Source: Agrobacterium vitis (GTDB taxonomy: Bacteria; Pseudomonadota; Alphaproteobacteria; Rhizobiales; Rhizobiaceae). Taken from it: a stretch of DNA of 64,000 nucleotides. The stretch covers positions 3,669,001-3,733,000 of the forward strand of contig NZ_CP146242.1 in NCBI RefSeq assembly GCF_037039395.1, given 5' to 3'. The notes beneath the pieces are model-generated. The model was given only the letters and a program-made list of their open reading frames with translations. It was not told the origin of the DNA and did not search any database. Made by a program: the position numbers and the translations under genes. The first letter of the stretch is position 1. Every line of letters starts with the position of its first letter. Positions 8,066 through 17,820 of this stretch are shown here, one piece after another.

Positions 8066-10684
8066 TCAGGCATCCAGCATTTCGCGAACGGCGATGGCTA
8101 ATTGCTTGAGGGAGAAGGGCTTTGGCAGGAATCCGAATTTGGCATCGGCAGGCAGATTTCGCGCAAAAGCATCCTCGGCGTAGCCAGAGACGAAGATGAA
8201 CTTCATATCTGGATAGGTCTTGCGCAATTCCTTCAATAGCGACGGGCCGTCCATTTCCGGCATGACCACGTCGGAGACGACAATATCGACCTTGCCTTCC
8301 AGTTCTTCCATGATTTCCAGCGCTTCGACGCCGGAACAGGCCTCGTGGACCGTATAGCCCCTGGTTTCCAGCATGCGCTTGCCGCCGCGCCGCACGGCGT
8401 CCTCGTCCTCCACCAGCAGAACGACAGCGGATTTGCCCGTCAGATCGTCGGGCTCCTTGGAGTTTTCGGATTCGGACGCAGCCAGAACCCGGCCATTGCC
8501 CTGTGGGGCTTGCGCGCCCGGTGCAAGGGTCGCATCAATGACAACGGGCTCGACAATATGGCTCGGCAGGAAAATTCGGAATGTCGTGCCTTCGCCAACC
8601 TCCGATTCCAGATAGATATAGCCGCCGGACTGCTTGACGATGCCATAAACCATGGCAAGCCCTAGCCCGGTCCCCTTGCCGACATCCTTGGTGGTAAAGA
8701 AGGGCTCGAAGATCTTGTCGAGGATCTCAGGCGCGATACCGGTGCCCCTGTCGGCCACTTCGATCAGCACGAAATCTTCATGCGGCAGGCCGCGGTGATT
8801 ATAGGCGGCCGCTTCGACACCGGTGACATTGCGGGTGCTGATGGTGATATTGCCACCTTGCGGCATGGCATCGCGGGCGTTGACGCAGAGATTGATCAGC
8901 ACCTGTTCGAATTGAGAGAGATCCGCCTTGACCGGCCAGAGATCCCGTCCGTAATCCACATGCAGCTTGACATTGGTGCCTGAGATCAACCGGTCGACCA
9001 GCATGCGCAGGTCGCCGATCACATCGGTCAGGTTCAGCACTGTCGGGCGCATGGTCTGCTTGCGCGAAAAGGCCAGCAGTTGCCGCACCAGAACGGCGGC
9101 GCGATTGGCATTGCGCTTGATTTCCATCAGATCGGCAAAGCTAGAATCCGACGGCCGCGCCTGGAGCAGGAGATGGTCGGAAGACAGAAGAATGGCCGTC
9201 AGAACATTGTTGAAGTCGTGGGCGATGCCTCCGGCCAGCGTGCCAACGGCATTCATCTTCTGCGTTTGGGCCATCTGGGTTTCCAGGGCCTTCTGGTCGG
9301 TGACGTCAACCGCATAAACGATGGCCGCCTCTTCCGGCGCCTCGTCGCTCTGGTCGATGACCGCGTTCACGTAGAACCGGAAATGGCGCATGTCATCCAG
9401 GGGATGGCGCGAATCAATCGGTGCGATGTCCACCTGCCGGTCGCGCGCCTGCGACAGCGCCTCGGCGAATACCGGACGCTCATTATCATGCAGGACCGCA
9501 TCCAGCCGGATCTTGCGGTCGATATCGTCGCGGGAAACGACATCCGAAAAGAATTTCAGGAACGGCGCGTTGGTGCGCAGGATGCGCCCCTGCCCGTCCA
9601 CCGAGGCAATCGCCATCGGCGTATTGTTGAAAAACCGGGTAAAGCGCATGGAAGCCGAGGAATCCGAACGGTCCCCAGCAATGACTTCCTGACGGGCCAG
9701 CACGATCGTCCGGCTCTCCCCCGGCGCGCCATCGCGGGCCGAGCGGACCCTATGGACAAGGCGGGCGGGAAAACTGCGGCCGTCGGCCCGGCGCAGGTCG
9801 AGATCGAGCGTTGCGGTCTTCGACAGGCCTGGTTCGGCCTGTACCGATTGAATCAGCGCCATGCCCTCACCCGCAACAAGGTCCTTGAGGTAAATGGCGC
9901 CTGGCGAAAACTGCGTGAGATCGATGCCGAGCCATTCCGAAAGGGTGGCATTCAAATAAAAGATCTCGCCCTTGCGGCCTGCCGAGAAGAAGCCAGCCGG
10001 CGCGTGATCGAGGTAATCGATGGCGTTCTGCAATTCCTTGAAAAACCGCTCCTGGTCGTCGCGGTCGGCGGTAATGTCGGCAATCTGCCAGATCTGAAGG
10101 CCTTTATGCGGCCCCTTCTCCACCAGACGGCGAGCCCGCAACCGGTACCAATGGGCACCGGAACCATTGTCGGAAAACGGTCCGAGCGGTTTCAGCAGCC
10201 GGAACTCCTCCTGCCCGTCCCGGTCCTCGCGCAAGCCGTTGATCAGCCGGTAAAGCGCTTCGCCAGCCTCGCGGTGGCGGGATAGCAGCGCTTCCAGCGT
10301 CTGCACTTCCGTCGCCCGTCTTGCGCCGGTCATCCGGCCATAGGCGGCATTGGCATAGATAATGTGCCCACGCGGATCGGTGACCAGCGTTCCCTCACTC
10401 TGGCTGTCGAGGAAGGCGCGGCCAAGACCGTCCGACGGCGTCTGCGGCATGACTTCGATAAACCCGATGATCGCCGAGACCAGGAAGAAAATACCGACGA
10501 TGGCCAGGACGCCCAGCACACCCAGCACGATCTGGTTGTCCAGCGAGTTTTTGAAGACCACGAATGCGGCAGCGGCAGCCAGCAGGACAAAGGCCAGGAT
10601 GACGATGCGAAAGGCGGCCCCGCTACTCGGCCTGCGATCCACCAGCGGGCCTACGCTTTCGTCTGTCTGCTGCTGGTTTGTCAT
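8066..10684 (-). CDS. cckA: CckA, hybrid histidine kinase of the CtrA cell-cycle phosphorelay
   Basis: The 872-residue protein has two N-terminal membrane helices (about residues 28-45 and 53-76), PAS-type regions, a HisKA domain with the phosphoacceptor in [14 protein letters not shown] (His near 489), a HATPase domain ([33 protein letters not shown]) and a C-terminal receiver with [10 protein letters not shown] (Asp near 803). This order is that of CckA, which in alphaproteobacteria phosphorylates CtrA through the phosphotransferase ChpT. The ATG at 10684 has GAGG 5 bases upstream and is preferred; the frame stays open 45 codons further up, over a 15-bp repeat array. The kinase is membrane-bound and often polar. 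Confidence 0.93.
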   Translation of the reverse strand: MTNQQQTDESVGPLVDRRPSSGAAFRIVILAFVLLAAAAAFVVFKNSLDNQIVLGVLGVLAIVGIFFLVSAIIGFIEVMPQTPSDGLGRAFLDSQSEGTLVTDPRGHIIYANAAYGRMTGARRATEVQTLEALLSRHREAGEALYRLINGLREDRDGQEEFRLLKPLGPFSDNGSGAHWYRLRARRLVEKGPHKGLQIWQIADITADRDDQERFFKELQNAIDYLDHAPAGFFSAGRKGEIFYLNATLSEWLGIDLTQFSPGAIYLKDLVAGEGMALIQSVQAEPGLSKTATLDLDLRRADGRSFPARLVHRVRSARDGAPGESRTIVLARQEVIAGDRSDSSASMRFTRFFNNTPMAIASVDGQGRILRTNAPFLKFFSDVVSRDDIDRKIRLDAVLHDNERPVFAEALSQARDRQVDIAPIDSRHPLDDMRHFRFYVNAVIDQSDEAPEEAAIVYAVDVTDQKALETQMAQTQKMNAVGTLAGGIAHDFNNVLTAILLSSDHLLLQARPSDSSFADLMEIKRNANRAAVLVRQLLAFSRKQTMRPTVLNLTDVIGDLRMLVDRLISGTNVKLHVDYGRDLWPVKADLSQFEQVLINLCVNARDAMPQGGNITISTRNVTGVEAAAYNHRGLPHEDFVLIEVADRGTGIAPEILDKIFEPFFTTKDVGKGTGLGLAMVYGIVKQSGGYIYLESEVGEGTTFRIFLPSHIVEPVVIDATLAPGAQAPQGNGRVLAASESENSKEPDDLTGKSAVVLLVEDEDAVRRGGKRMLETRGYTVHEACSGVEALEIMEELEGKVDIVVSDVVMPEMDGPSLLKELRKTYPDMKFIFVSGYAEDAFARNLPADAKFGFLPKPFSLKQLAIAVREMLDA

Positions 10685-10712
10685 TCGGTCCTCATCTCGG
10701 CGTTCATTTGCC

Positions 10713-10772
10713 TTGTTATCCGGCGCCTTGTCACCCGGCACCTTATCCATCCGGTGCTTTGTCATCCGGCAG
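10713..10772. repeat. Four degenerate 15-bp tandem repeats upstream of cckA
   Basis: Units at 10713, 10728, 10743 and 10758 share the pattern TTgTcatCCGGcgCc. On the cckA strand they would encode a five-residue repeat (DKVPG, DKAPD and similar), since 15 bases keep the frame. They may be an N-terminal extension of CckA or a leader element. Confidence 0.5.
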
Positions 10773-11126
10773 CATTGCCACCACGATAGCCGGTCTCGCA
10801 CGGCCTGTCCCGTCGCCATTGCCGGGAATCACGGTTAGCAACATCTTTACCAACTTGAATGGGCAGCAAAAAGCGCAGCGAGGCCACCATTGCCAGCCAT
10901 TCACAGCCAATCCCACACTCTCAGGCGCAATCTGGCACAGATCTTCGGCATCTTACCCCTTCACTTCGTGGGCAATCGCAATAAATAGGCAGGGAATAAA
11001 TGCCGGAGCTTGCTTGGCCATGGTGCGATGCGCCATATAGAGCCGGTATAGCTTTGCCTCGTTTTTCAAAGGCAAAGTCGAAAATTGCGTTGAATGACCA
11101 CCGATACTCGGACGGAGACAGCCACC
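10773..11126. other. Divergent promoter region between cckA and the FliO-like gene
   Basis: About 350 bases separate the two divergent genes. No RNA gene or conserved operator was recognised. An in-frame ATG at 11094 could extend the FliO-like protein by 11 residues. Confidence 0.4.
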
Positions 11127-12596
11127 ATGATGGACGATATTCTCAACGCCTATGGCAGCCGCTTCCTGATTGCCGCTGGCGGGGTGTTTCTCGCCCTCGC
11201 CGTATTGGTCGTAATATTGTGGATTTTGAAAAACCGCGCGCCGTCGCCTTTCGTGCGCGGTGGACGTAATCGCCAACCACGCTTGCAAGTGCTGGATGCC
11301 GCCGCCGTGGATGCCCGTCGCCGGCTGGTGCTGATTCGCCGCGACAATATCGAGCATCTCATCCTGATCGGCGGCCCGACCGATATCGTGGTCGAAAGCG
11401 GCATTGGTGAGCCGAAGGCCTATCTGGCTGGAGAGCTTGCCGCCAACGAGGCACTTGCCAGAAACCAGGACCTCCTCAAGGCTCAGGAATTGGCAGCCCT
11501 TGCCTCGCGCCACGCAAAGGAAAACGAACCGGCGACACAAGCCGCCTTGCAAACCCCGCCATCACGGCTGGAAACCCAACCGATCCGGCAGGAGCCGCGT
11601 CCGCAACCAGCCTCCGCACCACCTCAGAAACCGACCGCAAGACCGGTTGCTGCGGCTGCGGCCCAGGACACTGTATCCGCTGCGGCCCAGGCCATGCCCG
11701 CACCGCCTGCCCCACAGCCCCTTGGGCAAAAGCCGGTGCAGGCCCCTGCCGCGCTAAAGCCCAAACCTGAAGACACTATTCAGCGTACACAGAGCGTCGA
11801 ACGCCCGCCGCAACCGGTCGCCTCCCAGATTCAGCCAGAGCAGGTTCAACCAGCAAAGGCCCCAGTCGCTCAAACCCAGGCGGCAGCGCAGGCCGAGAGC
11901 CGGCCAGCAGCACCCGAACCTGTGACTGCGGCGGTGGCGCCGGAAATTCTCATGGCGTCGAATGTCAGAGCCGAGCCGAGGTCATCAGAGACCATCACCG
12001 CCGAGCCTGTCACCGCTGTCTCGTCGCAACCACCGTCAACGGCGCCAGCTGTCAATGCGCCATCGAGCGCGGCTCGGAACGAAGCATCGGCTGAAACCGC
12101 ACCGGACATTGGCCCGCCCATGGCGGAGACCAAGTCCGCGGACGTGTCGATGCCAGTTTCCGAACCTCGTGTGGCACCCACAACATCCCCGCAGGAAGCC
12201 AGTCTGCTGCTGGATGCTGCCCGCGAACGGGTATTAAAGGCACGCGTCGAACCTTTTTCCGCAGATCGCTACAAGAGCCCTACCCCACCCGAAGAGATTG
12301 ACCTGACACCTGAGCCGGTTGCCGGGAAAGCCCCGCAGGCAGCTTCCGAGCCGGACCTGGACACTCTGAAAAGTGAATTTGAAAAGATCCTCGACGGCGA
12401 AATCCTGACCCAACCGGCTGCGCGTCCGAAACCAACCGTTGAGCCACCGGTTGCCCGCGCCATTGCGCCGATGAGAACGCCGCCCGGTGCCAATCCGCAA
12501 GCCACAGTGACATCAGACCCCGCGCCGAAGGAAGGCAATTTGCAGGACGAAATCGCCCGGATTTTCGGTGAAATGGGCGCTCCGCGCAAAAATTAG
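11127..12596 (+). CDS. FliO-like membrane protein with long Pro/Ala-rich tail
   Basis: The 489-residue protein starts MMDDILNAYGSRF, has one membrane helix (about residues 12-35) and then a FliO-type segment, RQPRLQVLDAAAVDARRRLVLIRRDNIEHLILIGGPTDIVVE. FliO helps assemble the flagellar export gate. Here the FliO-like part is only about 110 residues, followed by some 350 residues rich in Pro, Ala, Gln and Glu, probably disordered and cytoplasmic, ending in a short conserved-looking stretch (LQDEIARIFGEMGAPRKN). No flagellar genes are nearby; the neighbour is divergent cckA. ATG at 11127 follows GGAGACAGCCACC. The flagellar role is uncertain. Confidence 0.65.
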   Translation: MMDDILNAYGSRFLIAAGGVFLALAVLVVILWILKNRAPSPFVRGGRNRQPRLQVLDAAAVDARRRLVLIRRDNIEHLILIGGPTDIVVESGIGEPKAYLAGELAANEALARNQDLLKAQELAALASRHAKENEPATQAALQTPPSRLETQPIRQEPRPQPASAPPQKPTARPVAAAAAQDTVSAAAQAMPAPPAPQPLGQKPVQAPAALKPKPEDTIQRTQSVERPPQPVASQIQPEQVQPAKAPVAQTQAAAQAESRPAAPEPVTAAVAPEILMASNVRAEPRSSETITAEPVTAVSSQPPSTAPAVNAPSSAARNEASAETAPDIGPPMAETKSADVSMPVSEPRVAPTTSPQEASLLLDAARERVLKARVEPFSADRYKSPTPPEEIDLTPEPVAGKAPQAASEPDLDTLKSEFEKILDGEILTQPAARPKPTVEPPVARAIAPMRTPPGANPQATVTSDPAPKEGNLQDEIARIFGEMGAPRKN

Positions 12597-12646
12597 AGTT
12601 CGCCTTAGGGAACAGGGAACCCAACTTCGCTGAAAAAACTGCATCT

Positions 12647-12681
12647 AATACGAAGAGTCATTGAAGATGATTCATCGTATT
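12647..12681. repeat. Imperfect 15-bp inverted repeat
   Basis: Arms at 12647-12661 and 12667-12681 match at 13 of 15 positions. It lies 50 bases after the FliO-like stop and is directly followed by a second, perfect hairpin. Confidence 0.5.
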
Positions 12682-12685
12682 CCGT

Positions 12686-12728
12686 TTGCAAATATCTCAA
12701 GCCACTGATGCATTTGAGATATTTGCAA
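12686..12728. repeat. Perfect 15-bp inverted repeat
   Basis: TTGCAAATATCTCAA at 12686-12700 pairs perfectly with its complement at 12714-12728 across 13 bases. There is no T-run, so it is not a classical terminator. Confidence 0.55.
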
Positions 12729-13102
12729 TCCCTTCAAGGCGAGGATGCGTCAGCATGTCAGAGCCTTGGTATAAGGCAGTCGCCCGTCATCTGGCTGCAT
12801 TGATGGAAACGATTCAATAACAATCGATTCCTTTGCCGTGTGCCTCATAGAAGGCATCGGCGTTCGGGCAAGCTCAGGTAGGGCTTTTTCTCAACTCGGC
12901 TATGATCTGGAAAATCTTCCACAGACCACCGAAACAGAAGAGGCTATTCTAACAAACAGCCGCATAGGCGGACATAATGGGTTTTTAACGCACCGTCTTA
13001 CGCCACGGAATGCCTACGCCTTGGTCATGCATCTCAGCATAGCGCCGCACGCAGAACCGCTGCGCGCGTTTCCCTATGAAGGCTGGGCCTACTACTTCTG
13101 GT
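12729..13102. other. Gene-poor stretch before dksA stop
   Basis: Between the hairpins and the convergent dksA gene I recognise no gene. An open frame at 12838-13158 has no recognisable family and overlaps dksA antisense, so it was not called. Confidence 0.4.
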
Positions 13103-13522
13103 CTATTCGTCGCGATAGACTTTTTCGCGTCGCTCGTGGCGTTCCTGCGCTTCAATAGACAGGGTCGCGATCGGGCGGGCGTCGAGGCGCTTCAAGCCGA
13201 TTGGCTCGCCGGTTTCCTCGCAATAGCCATAGGTGCCATCATCGATCCGTTGCAATGCAGCATCGATCTTGGAGATCAGCTTGCGCTGCCGGTCACGCGC
13301 CCGAAGCTCGATTGCGCGGTCGGTTTCCGAAGATGCACGGTCCGCCAGGTCAGGGTGATTGGCACTCTCTTCCGCGAGATGGCCAAGGGTTTCCCTTGCC
13401 TCACGCAGGATGTCGTTTTTCCAAGCGATCAACTTGGCGCGAAAATAAGCTCGCTGGTTCGCGTTCATGAACTCGTCGTCATCCGAGAGCACATAGTCGC
13501 TAAGATTGATCTTCTCACTCAA
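13103..13522 (-). CDS. dksA: DksA-family RNA polymerase-binding transcription factor
   Basis: The 139-residue protein matches rhizobial DksA. It has a coiled-coil region (RAYFRAKLIAWKNDILREAR), the acidic-tip area with DLADRASSETDRAIELR, and the C-terminal zinc-finger region GTYGYCEETGEPIGLKRLDARP. Only one Cys of the usual four is present, so it is the single-Cys/zinc-independent kind common in alphaproteobacteria. DksA enters the RNA polymerase secondary channel and acts with ppGpp. The start is a TTG at 13522 preceded by AGGAGA with 6-base spacing; this gives the family's usual (M)SEKI start. An ATG 7 codons upstream has no such site. Confidence 0.92.
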   Translation of the reverse strand: MSEKINLSDYVLSDDDEFMNANQRAYFRAKLIAWKNDILREARETLGHLAEESANHPDLADRASSETDRAIELRARDRQRKLISKIDAALQRIDDGTYGYCEETGEPIGLKRLDARPIATLSIEAQERHERREKVYRDE

Positions 13523-13818
13523 CGCGATTCTCCTGAAGAACATCTCAATGGCGGACGTATATACTTTGAAAAGGTCGCATTCAAGCCTTACTCAAGGCTT
13601 TCCTTGATTTTTAAATCTGTCACAAAAATCAGCTAAAGGACTATTTTTTCATCGTTTTTCACCTGTGTGGCTCATTTGTCGCAGAACCTCTTGACAAAGG
13701 TTTACGCCCGGCGCGTCCAGCTGCGTCACCTCCCTCTTCCAGACGGTGCCGACCGCCCTGTTGACGCCGCATGAACGGGCGGGATAGGTAAGGCTTCGAT
13801 CCAACGGACACCATCTGC

Positions 13819-14319
13819 ATGACCGTCACCGTCTCCAAGCCTTTCCGGACCTATCTCATGCGGCATGCCGCTGCCGATTGGCCTGGAGCCGGGCAAAAGG
13901 ATTTCGACAGACCCTTGAGCAATACGGGTTACGCCCATGCCGAGATGATAACCGATATGGCTGCCGACAAAGGTTACCGCCCCGATCTGGTGATCTGTTC
14001 GACCGCTGTCAGATGCCGCCAGACGGCGGATGCCGTGCGCCGCAGCATGTGCGCCGAGGATGCGGAAATCCGCTATGTCGATGCGCTTTATAACGGTGGC
14101 GCCGAGACCTATCTGGAAATCCTGCACTCCTCTTCCCCGCAGGGGTCGATCATGCTGATCGGCCATAATCCGGCAATCGAGGAATGTCTGCATGTGCTGA
14201 TCGGCGAACAGGCTTTGGCCAGCACCATTCCGCAGGGCTACCCGGCGGGCGGGTTGGCGATTATCGACGCAGCAGACACCCTCAGCCGATGGCAGTTGGT
14301 AGATTTTCTTCAGCCCTGA
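13819..14319 (+). CDS. SixA-like histidine phosphatase
   Basis: A 166-residue histidine phosphatase-superfamily protein. The phosphoacceptor motif is LMRHAAAD (His16), a second core Arg lies in STAVRCRQTADAV and the second catalytic His in MLIGHNPAIEEC. Length and motif spacing fit SixA, a phosphohistidine phosphatase acting on phosphotransfer domains. A link to the CckA phosphorelay or the free Hpt protein at 21.1 kb is possible but only inferred. It is a single gene on the plus strand ahead of ycjX. Confidence 0.82.
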   Translation: MTVTVSKPFRTYLMRHAAADWPGAGQKDFDRPLSNTGYAHAEMITDMAADKGYRPDLVICSTAVRCRQTADAVRRSMCAEDAEIRYVDALYNGGAETYLEILHSSSPQGSIMLIGHNPAIEECLHVLIGEQALASTIPQGYPAGGLAIIDAADTLSRWQLVDFLQP

Positions 14320-14488
14320 GGGGTCGGCTACCAAAAGCGGATGTGGCAAAGGCGCACGTAGCAAAGGCGCGCAAGCGGTCATGACGCAATGGTCTTAGGC
14401 TTGAGCCTTCATCCGCTGGGCCTTCAATCCGCTGGCGCACACCCTATATGCAGGCAAACAACAGGACCATTGCCCAGTGCCGCCATCC

Positions 14489-15946
14489 ATGACCAGCTTT
14501 ACCGACGAGACCCGCATCGCGCTTGACAATCTTGCCGACCGGGCCTCGAACCTGCTGTATCCAACGATCCGTCTCGGGGTCACGGGCCTGTCGCGGGCTG
14601 GCAAAACCGTGTTCATCTCCTCGCTGGTCCATAATCTGCTGAATGGCGGTCGCCTGCCCTTGTTCGAGCCGCTGCAATCAGGCCGGATTTCCCGCGTCAC
14701 ATTGGAGCCGCAGCCGGATGATGCCGTGCCGCGCTTTCAATATGAAGACCATATTCGCGCCCTGGTCCGCGATCGGGTCTGGCCGGGCTCTACCCGGGCC
14801 ATTTCAGAACTGCGACTGGTGGTGGAATATCAGAGCGCCAGCAGCTGGGGCCGGATATTTTCCTCCGGCAAGCTCGCCATCGATATCGTCGATTATCCGG
14901 GCGAATGGCTGCTGGATCTGCCGCTTCTCGCTCAGGATTATGAAACCTTCAGCCGCAACACCGTGGAACTGGCCCAGACCGGCATTCGCAAGGAATTGTC
15001 GGCGCGCTGGTTGGGATTGGCGAGCCGTGTCGATCCGGATGCGCCCGCCGATGAAACCACCGCCCGCCAATTGGCGGAGGCCTTTGCCGACTACTTGAAA
15101 GCCTGCAAGGCCGATGAGCGGTCGCTTTCAACGCTGCCGCCTGGCCGTTTCCTGATGCCGGGCGATCTTGATGGATCTCCGGCACTGACCTTCGCACCGT
15201 TGGCGTTGAAGCCCGACACCAAGATCGTCAGGGGTTCGCTGCGCGCCATGATGGAGCGCCGCTACGAATCCTATAAAAGCGTGGTGGTCAAACCGTTCTT
15301 CCGTGAACATTTCGCCCGTCTCGACCGCCAGATCGTGCTTGTCGACGCGCTCCAGGCCATCAATCGCGGTCCGGAAGCGGTGCAGGATCTGGAGCGGGCG
15401 CTGGCCGATGTGCTAACTTGCTTTCGCCCCGGCAGTTCCAGCTGGCTGCGGGGCTTGCTTGGACGGCGGATCGACAAGGTTCTGGTGGCCGCCACCAAGG
15501 CCGATCATTTGCATCATGAAAGCCATGAGCAATTGCAGGCCGTCACCAGACGGCTGGTGGATGGGGCGATCACCTCCATCGGCATGGCGGGCGCGGGCAT
15601 TGAGGTGGTTGCCCTGGCCTCGGTGCGGGCAACGCGGGAAGCGACCGTCAAGCAGGATGGTCATCTGCTGCCAGTCGTTGTCGGCACGCCCATGCAGGGC
15701 GAAACGATCGGCAATGAGCGCTTCGATGGCAACCGCAAGACAGCGGTCTTTCCCGGCGATCTGCCGGATAATATCGAAAGCCTGTTTCAAACGCCAAAAT
15801 CGGGAAAAGACACCGGGCCGGACCTCAACATTATAAGGTTTCGCCCGCCGGAACTGGACGAAACTGGCGGCGGCATCAAGCTGTCCATTCCGCACATCAG
15901 GCTCGACCGCGCCCTGCAATTTCTCCTCGGAGACCGTCTGGCATGA
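14489..15946 (+). CDS. YcjX-family predicted P-loop NTPase (DUF463)
   Basis: The 485-residue protein has a Walker A motif GLSRAGKT near residue 33 and a DYPGEWLLDLPLL segment with the switch-like Asp. This is the YcjX/DUF463 family, dynamin-like or GTPase-like proteins linked to envelope stress in enterobacteria. The ATG at 14489 is taken as start; a GTG four codons upstream is also possible. Its stop overlaps the start of the YcjF gene by 4 bases, so the two are coupled, as ycjXF are in E. coli. Confidence 0.88.
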   Translation: MTSFTDETRIALDNLADRASNLLYPTIRLGVTGLSRAGKTVFISSLVHNLLNGGRLPLFEPLQSGRISRVTLEPQPDDAVPRFQYEDHIRALVRDRVWPGSTRAISELRLVVEYQSASSWGRIFSSGKLAIDIVDYPGEWLLDLPLLAQDYETFSRNTVELAQTGIRKELSARWLGLASRVDPDAPADETTARQLAEAFADYLKACKADERSLSTLPPGRFLMPGDLDGSPALTFAPLALKPDTKIVRGSLRAMMERRYESYKSVVVKPFFREHFARLDRQIVLVDALQAINRGPEAVQDLERALADVLTCFRPGSSSWLRGLLGRRIDKVLVAATKADHLHHESHEQLQAVTRRLVDGAITSIGMAGAGIEVVALASVRATREATVKQDGHLLPVVVGTPMQGETIGNERFDGNRKTAVFPGDLPDNIESLFQTPKSGKDTGPDLNIIRFRPPELDETGGGIKLSIPHIRLDRALQFLLGDRLA

Positions 15947-17040
15947 GCAAGACACCAGAAGAGCAACGCCCAATGCCACGCCGGCCTGCGGCCTTTTCGC
16001 TTGAGGAGCCATCCTCCTCCCCTGCCCGCCCGCCTTTTGTCGAGGCGCCCGAACCGCAAAGGCGCACGCCGAAAAGCTTCGATGCCAATGTGACGATCAC
16101 GCCCGATGCTGAGGACCCGTTCCTGGCAGGCTTGAGCGAAGACGACGCCATCGTCCCGATTGCAAGGCCTGCCAAGCGCCGCTTTTCCTTCGGCAAGCTT
16201 GCCGGTGCCGCATTCGGCGCGCTTGCCTCCTTCGCCATCGGTCTCTGGATCGATGACCTGATCCGAGATCTTTTCACCCGCGCCGATTGGCTTGGTTACA
16301 CCGCACTGACGTTGCTGGGCATCGGCCTATTGGCGCTGACTGTCGTGGTGATCCGGGAATTGGCGGGCATTTACCGGCTGAATGCCGTGCAGGCCATCAA
16401 ACAGCGCGCCAGCGCACTTTCCTTGCAGGGAACAGCCAGCGAAGCGCGCAAACTGGTCAAGGAGGTCGAGGATCTGACCCAGCACCGGGCAGAAACCGCG
16501 CGGGGCCGGAGTGTGCTGAAAGCGGCTGAAAACGACATTATCGATGCACCGCATCTGATTGCCCTGGCCGAGCGGGAATTGCTGGCGCCTCTGGATGCCA
16601 AGGCGCGCAGCCTGATTATCAACGCCTCAAAGCGGGTGTCTGTGGTCACCGCCGTCAGCCCGCGCGCCCTTGTCGATCTTGCCTATGTGCTGTTTGAAGT
16701 GGTGCGCCTGGTGCGCGCCATGGCGGAACTTTACGGTGGTCGCCCCGGCTCCATCGGCATGTTGCGGCTGCTGCGCGATGTCTTTGCCCATCTGGCCGTG
16801 ACCGGATCGATTGCCATTGGCGATGGCCTTGCCCAGCAAGTTCTGGGTCACGGCCTTGCCTCACGGCTTTCGGCACGGCTTGGCGAAGGGGTGATCAACG
16901 GACTGATGACAGCAAGAATCGGTATTGCCGCCATGGACCTCTGCCGCCCCTTGGAGTTCAAAGCGTTAAGACGTCCAGGCATTGGAGACTTTATGCCAGC
17001 GCTAAAACCGACCATCAATCCAGACACCAAGGCATTGTAA
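15943..17040 (+). CDS. YcjF-family inner membrane protein (TIGR01620/DUF697)
   Basis: This 365-residue protein follows YcjX with an ATGA overlap. After a proline-rich cytoplasmic N-terminus of about 85 residues come two membrane segments (LAGAAFGALASFAIGLWI and LTLLGIGLLALTVVVI) and a C-terminal DUF697 domain (VTAVSPRALVDLAYVLFEVVRLVRAMAELYGGRPG). YcjF and YcjX almost always occur together and are thought to act jointly at the inner membrane under envelope stress; the molecular role is not known. Confidence 0.87.
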   Translation: MSKTPEEQRPMPRRPAAFSLEEPSSSPARPPFVEAPEPQRRTPKSFDANVTITPDAEDPFLAGLSEDDAIVPIARPAKRRFSFGKLAGAAFGALASFAIGLWIDDLIRDLFTRADWLGYTALTLLGIGLLALTVVVIRELAGIYRLNAVQAIKQRASALSLQGTASEARKLVKEVEDLTQHRAETARGRSVLKAAENDIIDAPHLIALAERELLAPLDAKARSLIINASKRVSVVTAVSPRALVDLAYVLFEVVRLVRAMAELYGGRPGSIGMLRLLRDVFAHLAVTGSIAIGDGLAQQVLGHGLASRLSARLGEGVINGLMTARIGIAAMDLCRPLEFKALRRPGIGDFMPALKPTINPDTKAL

Positions 17041-17192
17041 AAATTAAATATTCCGCAAGATACTCTTCAAGACATCTCTTATGGGATATCGAGCGTAAAC
17101 TGCATCGAGACCGCGGCGACTAAGGAAATATTAACCATCTTGGCACTATAAATCAGCAACTAAGTGTTCGTCGATTACGCCAAGGAAAGCCG

Positions 17193-17741
17193 ATGCCGCA
17201 CCGTTTCTCTTTGCTACTCGGCAGTTTTGCCGTTGCCTGCGCCATTGCCCTTCCGGCAGGCGTTGCCGATGCTGCCCAGAAAGATCGCCAGTTTTTCGAA
17301 TCTGTTTCCGGTGTCTGGAGCGGACCTGGCGAAATCGTCGCTGGAAAGTACAAGGGTACAAAATTCAACTGCAATTTGACGGGTGAACCTGTCGAGGGTG
17401 CCGAAGCTGGCATCAAGCTGGGTGGGACGTGCCGGGTCGGCGTGTTTTCCCAGCCGATGAATGCGGTGATTTCGATGAAGGGCGGCACCTATAGCGGCCA
17501 GTTCCTCGACGGCGCCGAAGGCAAGGGTCTCGACATCATCTCCGGCCAGGTGAATGGCGATAAGGTGGTGATGGGCATCAACCGCGCCAAGCTGAACGGC
17601 GCCATGGTCGCCAGCATCGAAGACGAAAAGGCCATGAACGTGACCATTTCCGTCAAGGTCGAAGACCGGATGATTCCTGTCATCGGTTTGCGGCTCAATC
17701 GCCAGGTTGACCAGGTCGCGGTCGGCTCGATCAAGAAGTAA
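17193..17741 (+). CDS. Conserved secreted protein of unknown function
   Basis: A 182-residue protein with a clear Sec signal peptide: MPHRFSLLLGSFAVACAIALPAG and cleavage probably after VADA near residue 27. The mature part begins FFESVSGVWSGPGEIVAGKYKGTKFNC and is beta-rich with Gly-dense loops. Two Cys residues in the mature protein (FNCNL and GTCRV) could form a disulfide in the periplasm. I do not recognise a functional family. A rho-independent terminator follows. Confidence 0.65.
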   Translation: MPHRFSLLLGSFAVACAIALPAGVADAAQKDRQFFESVSGVWSGPGEIVAGKYKGTKFNCNLTGEPVEGAEAGIKLGGTCRVGVFSQPMNAVISMKGGTYSGQFLDGAEGKGLDIISGQVNGDKVVMGINRAKLNGAMVASIEDEKAMNVTISVKVEDRMIPVIGLRLNRQVDQVAVGSIKK

Positions 17742-17785
17742 ATCGGCTTTGCCGGTATGCCATTGCTATCGCGGCAACAGTTTTC

Positions 17786-17816
17786 AAACCCGGCATCGAA
17801 AGATTCCCGGGTTTTT
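17786..17816 (+). terminator. Rho-independent terminator
   Basis: Stem AAACCCGG/CCGGGTTT with a 13-base loop, followed by a T-run (TTTTT), 44 bases after the secreted-protein stop and just before the convergent folK stop. Confidence 0.65.
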
Positions 17817-17820
17817 GCAT

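Noticed and set aside
12838..13158. 106-codon plus-strand frame before dksA
   Set aside because: No family match and it runs antisense into dksA.
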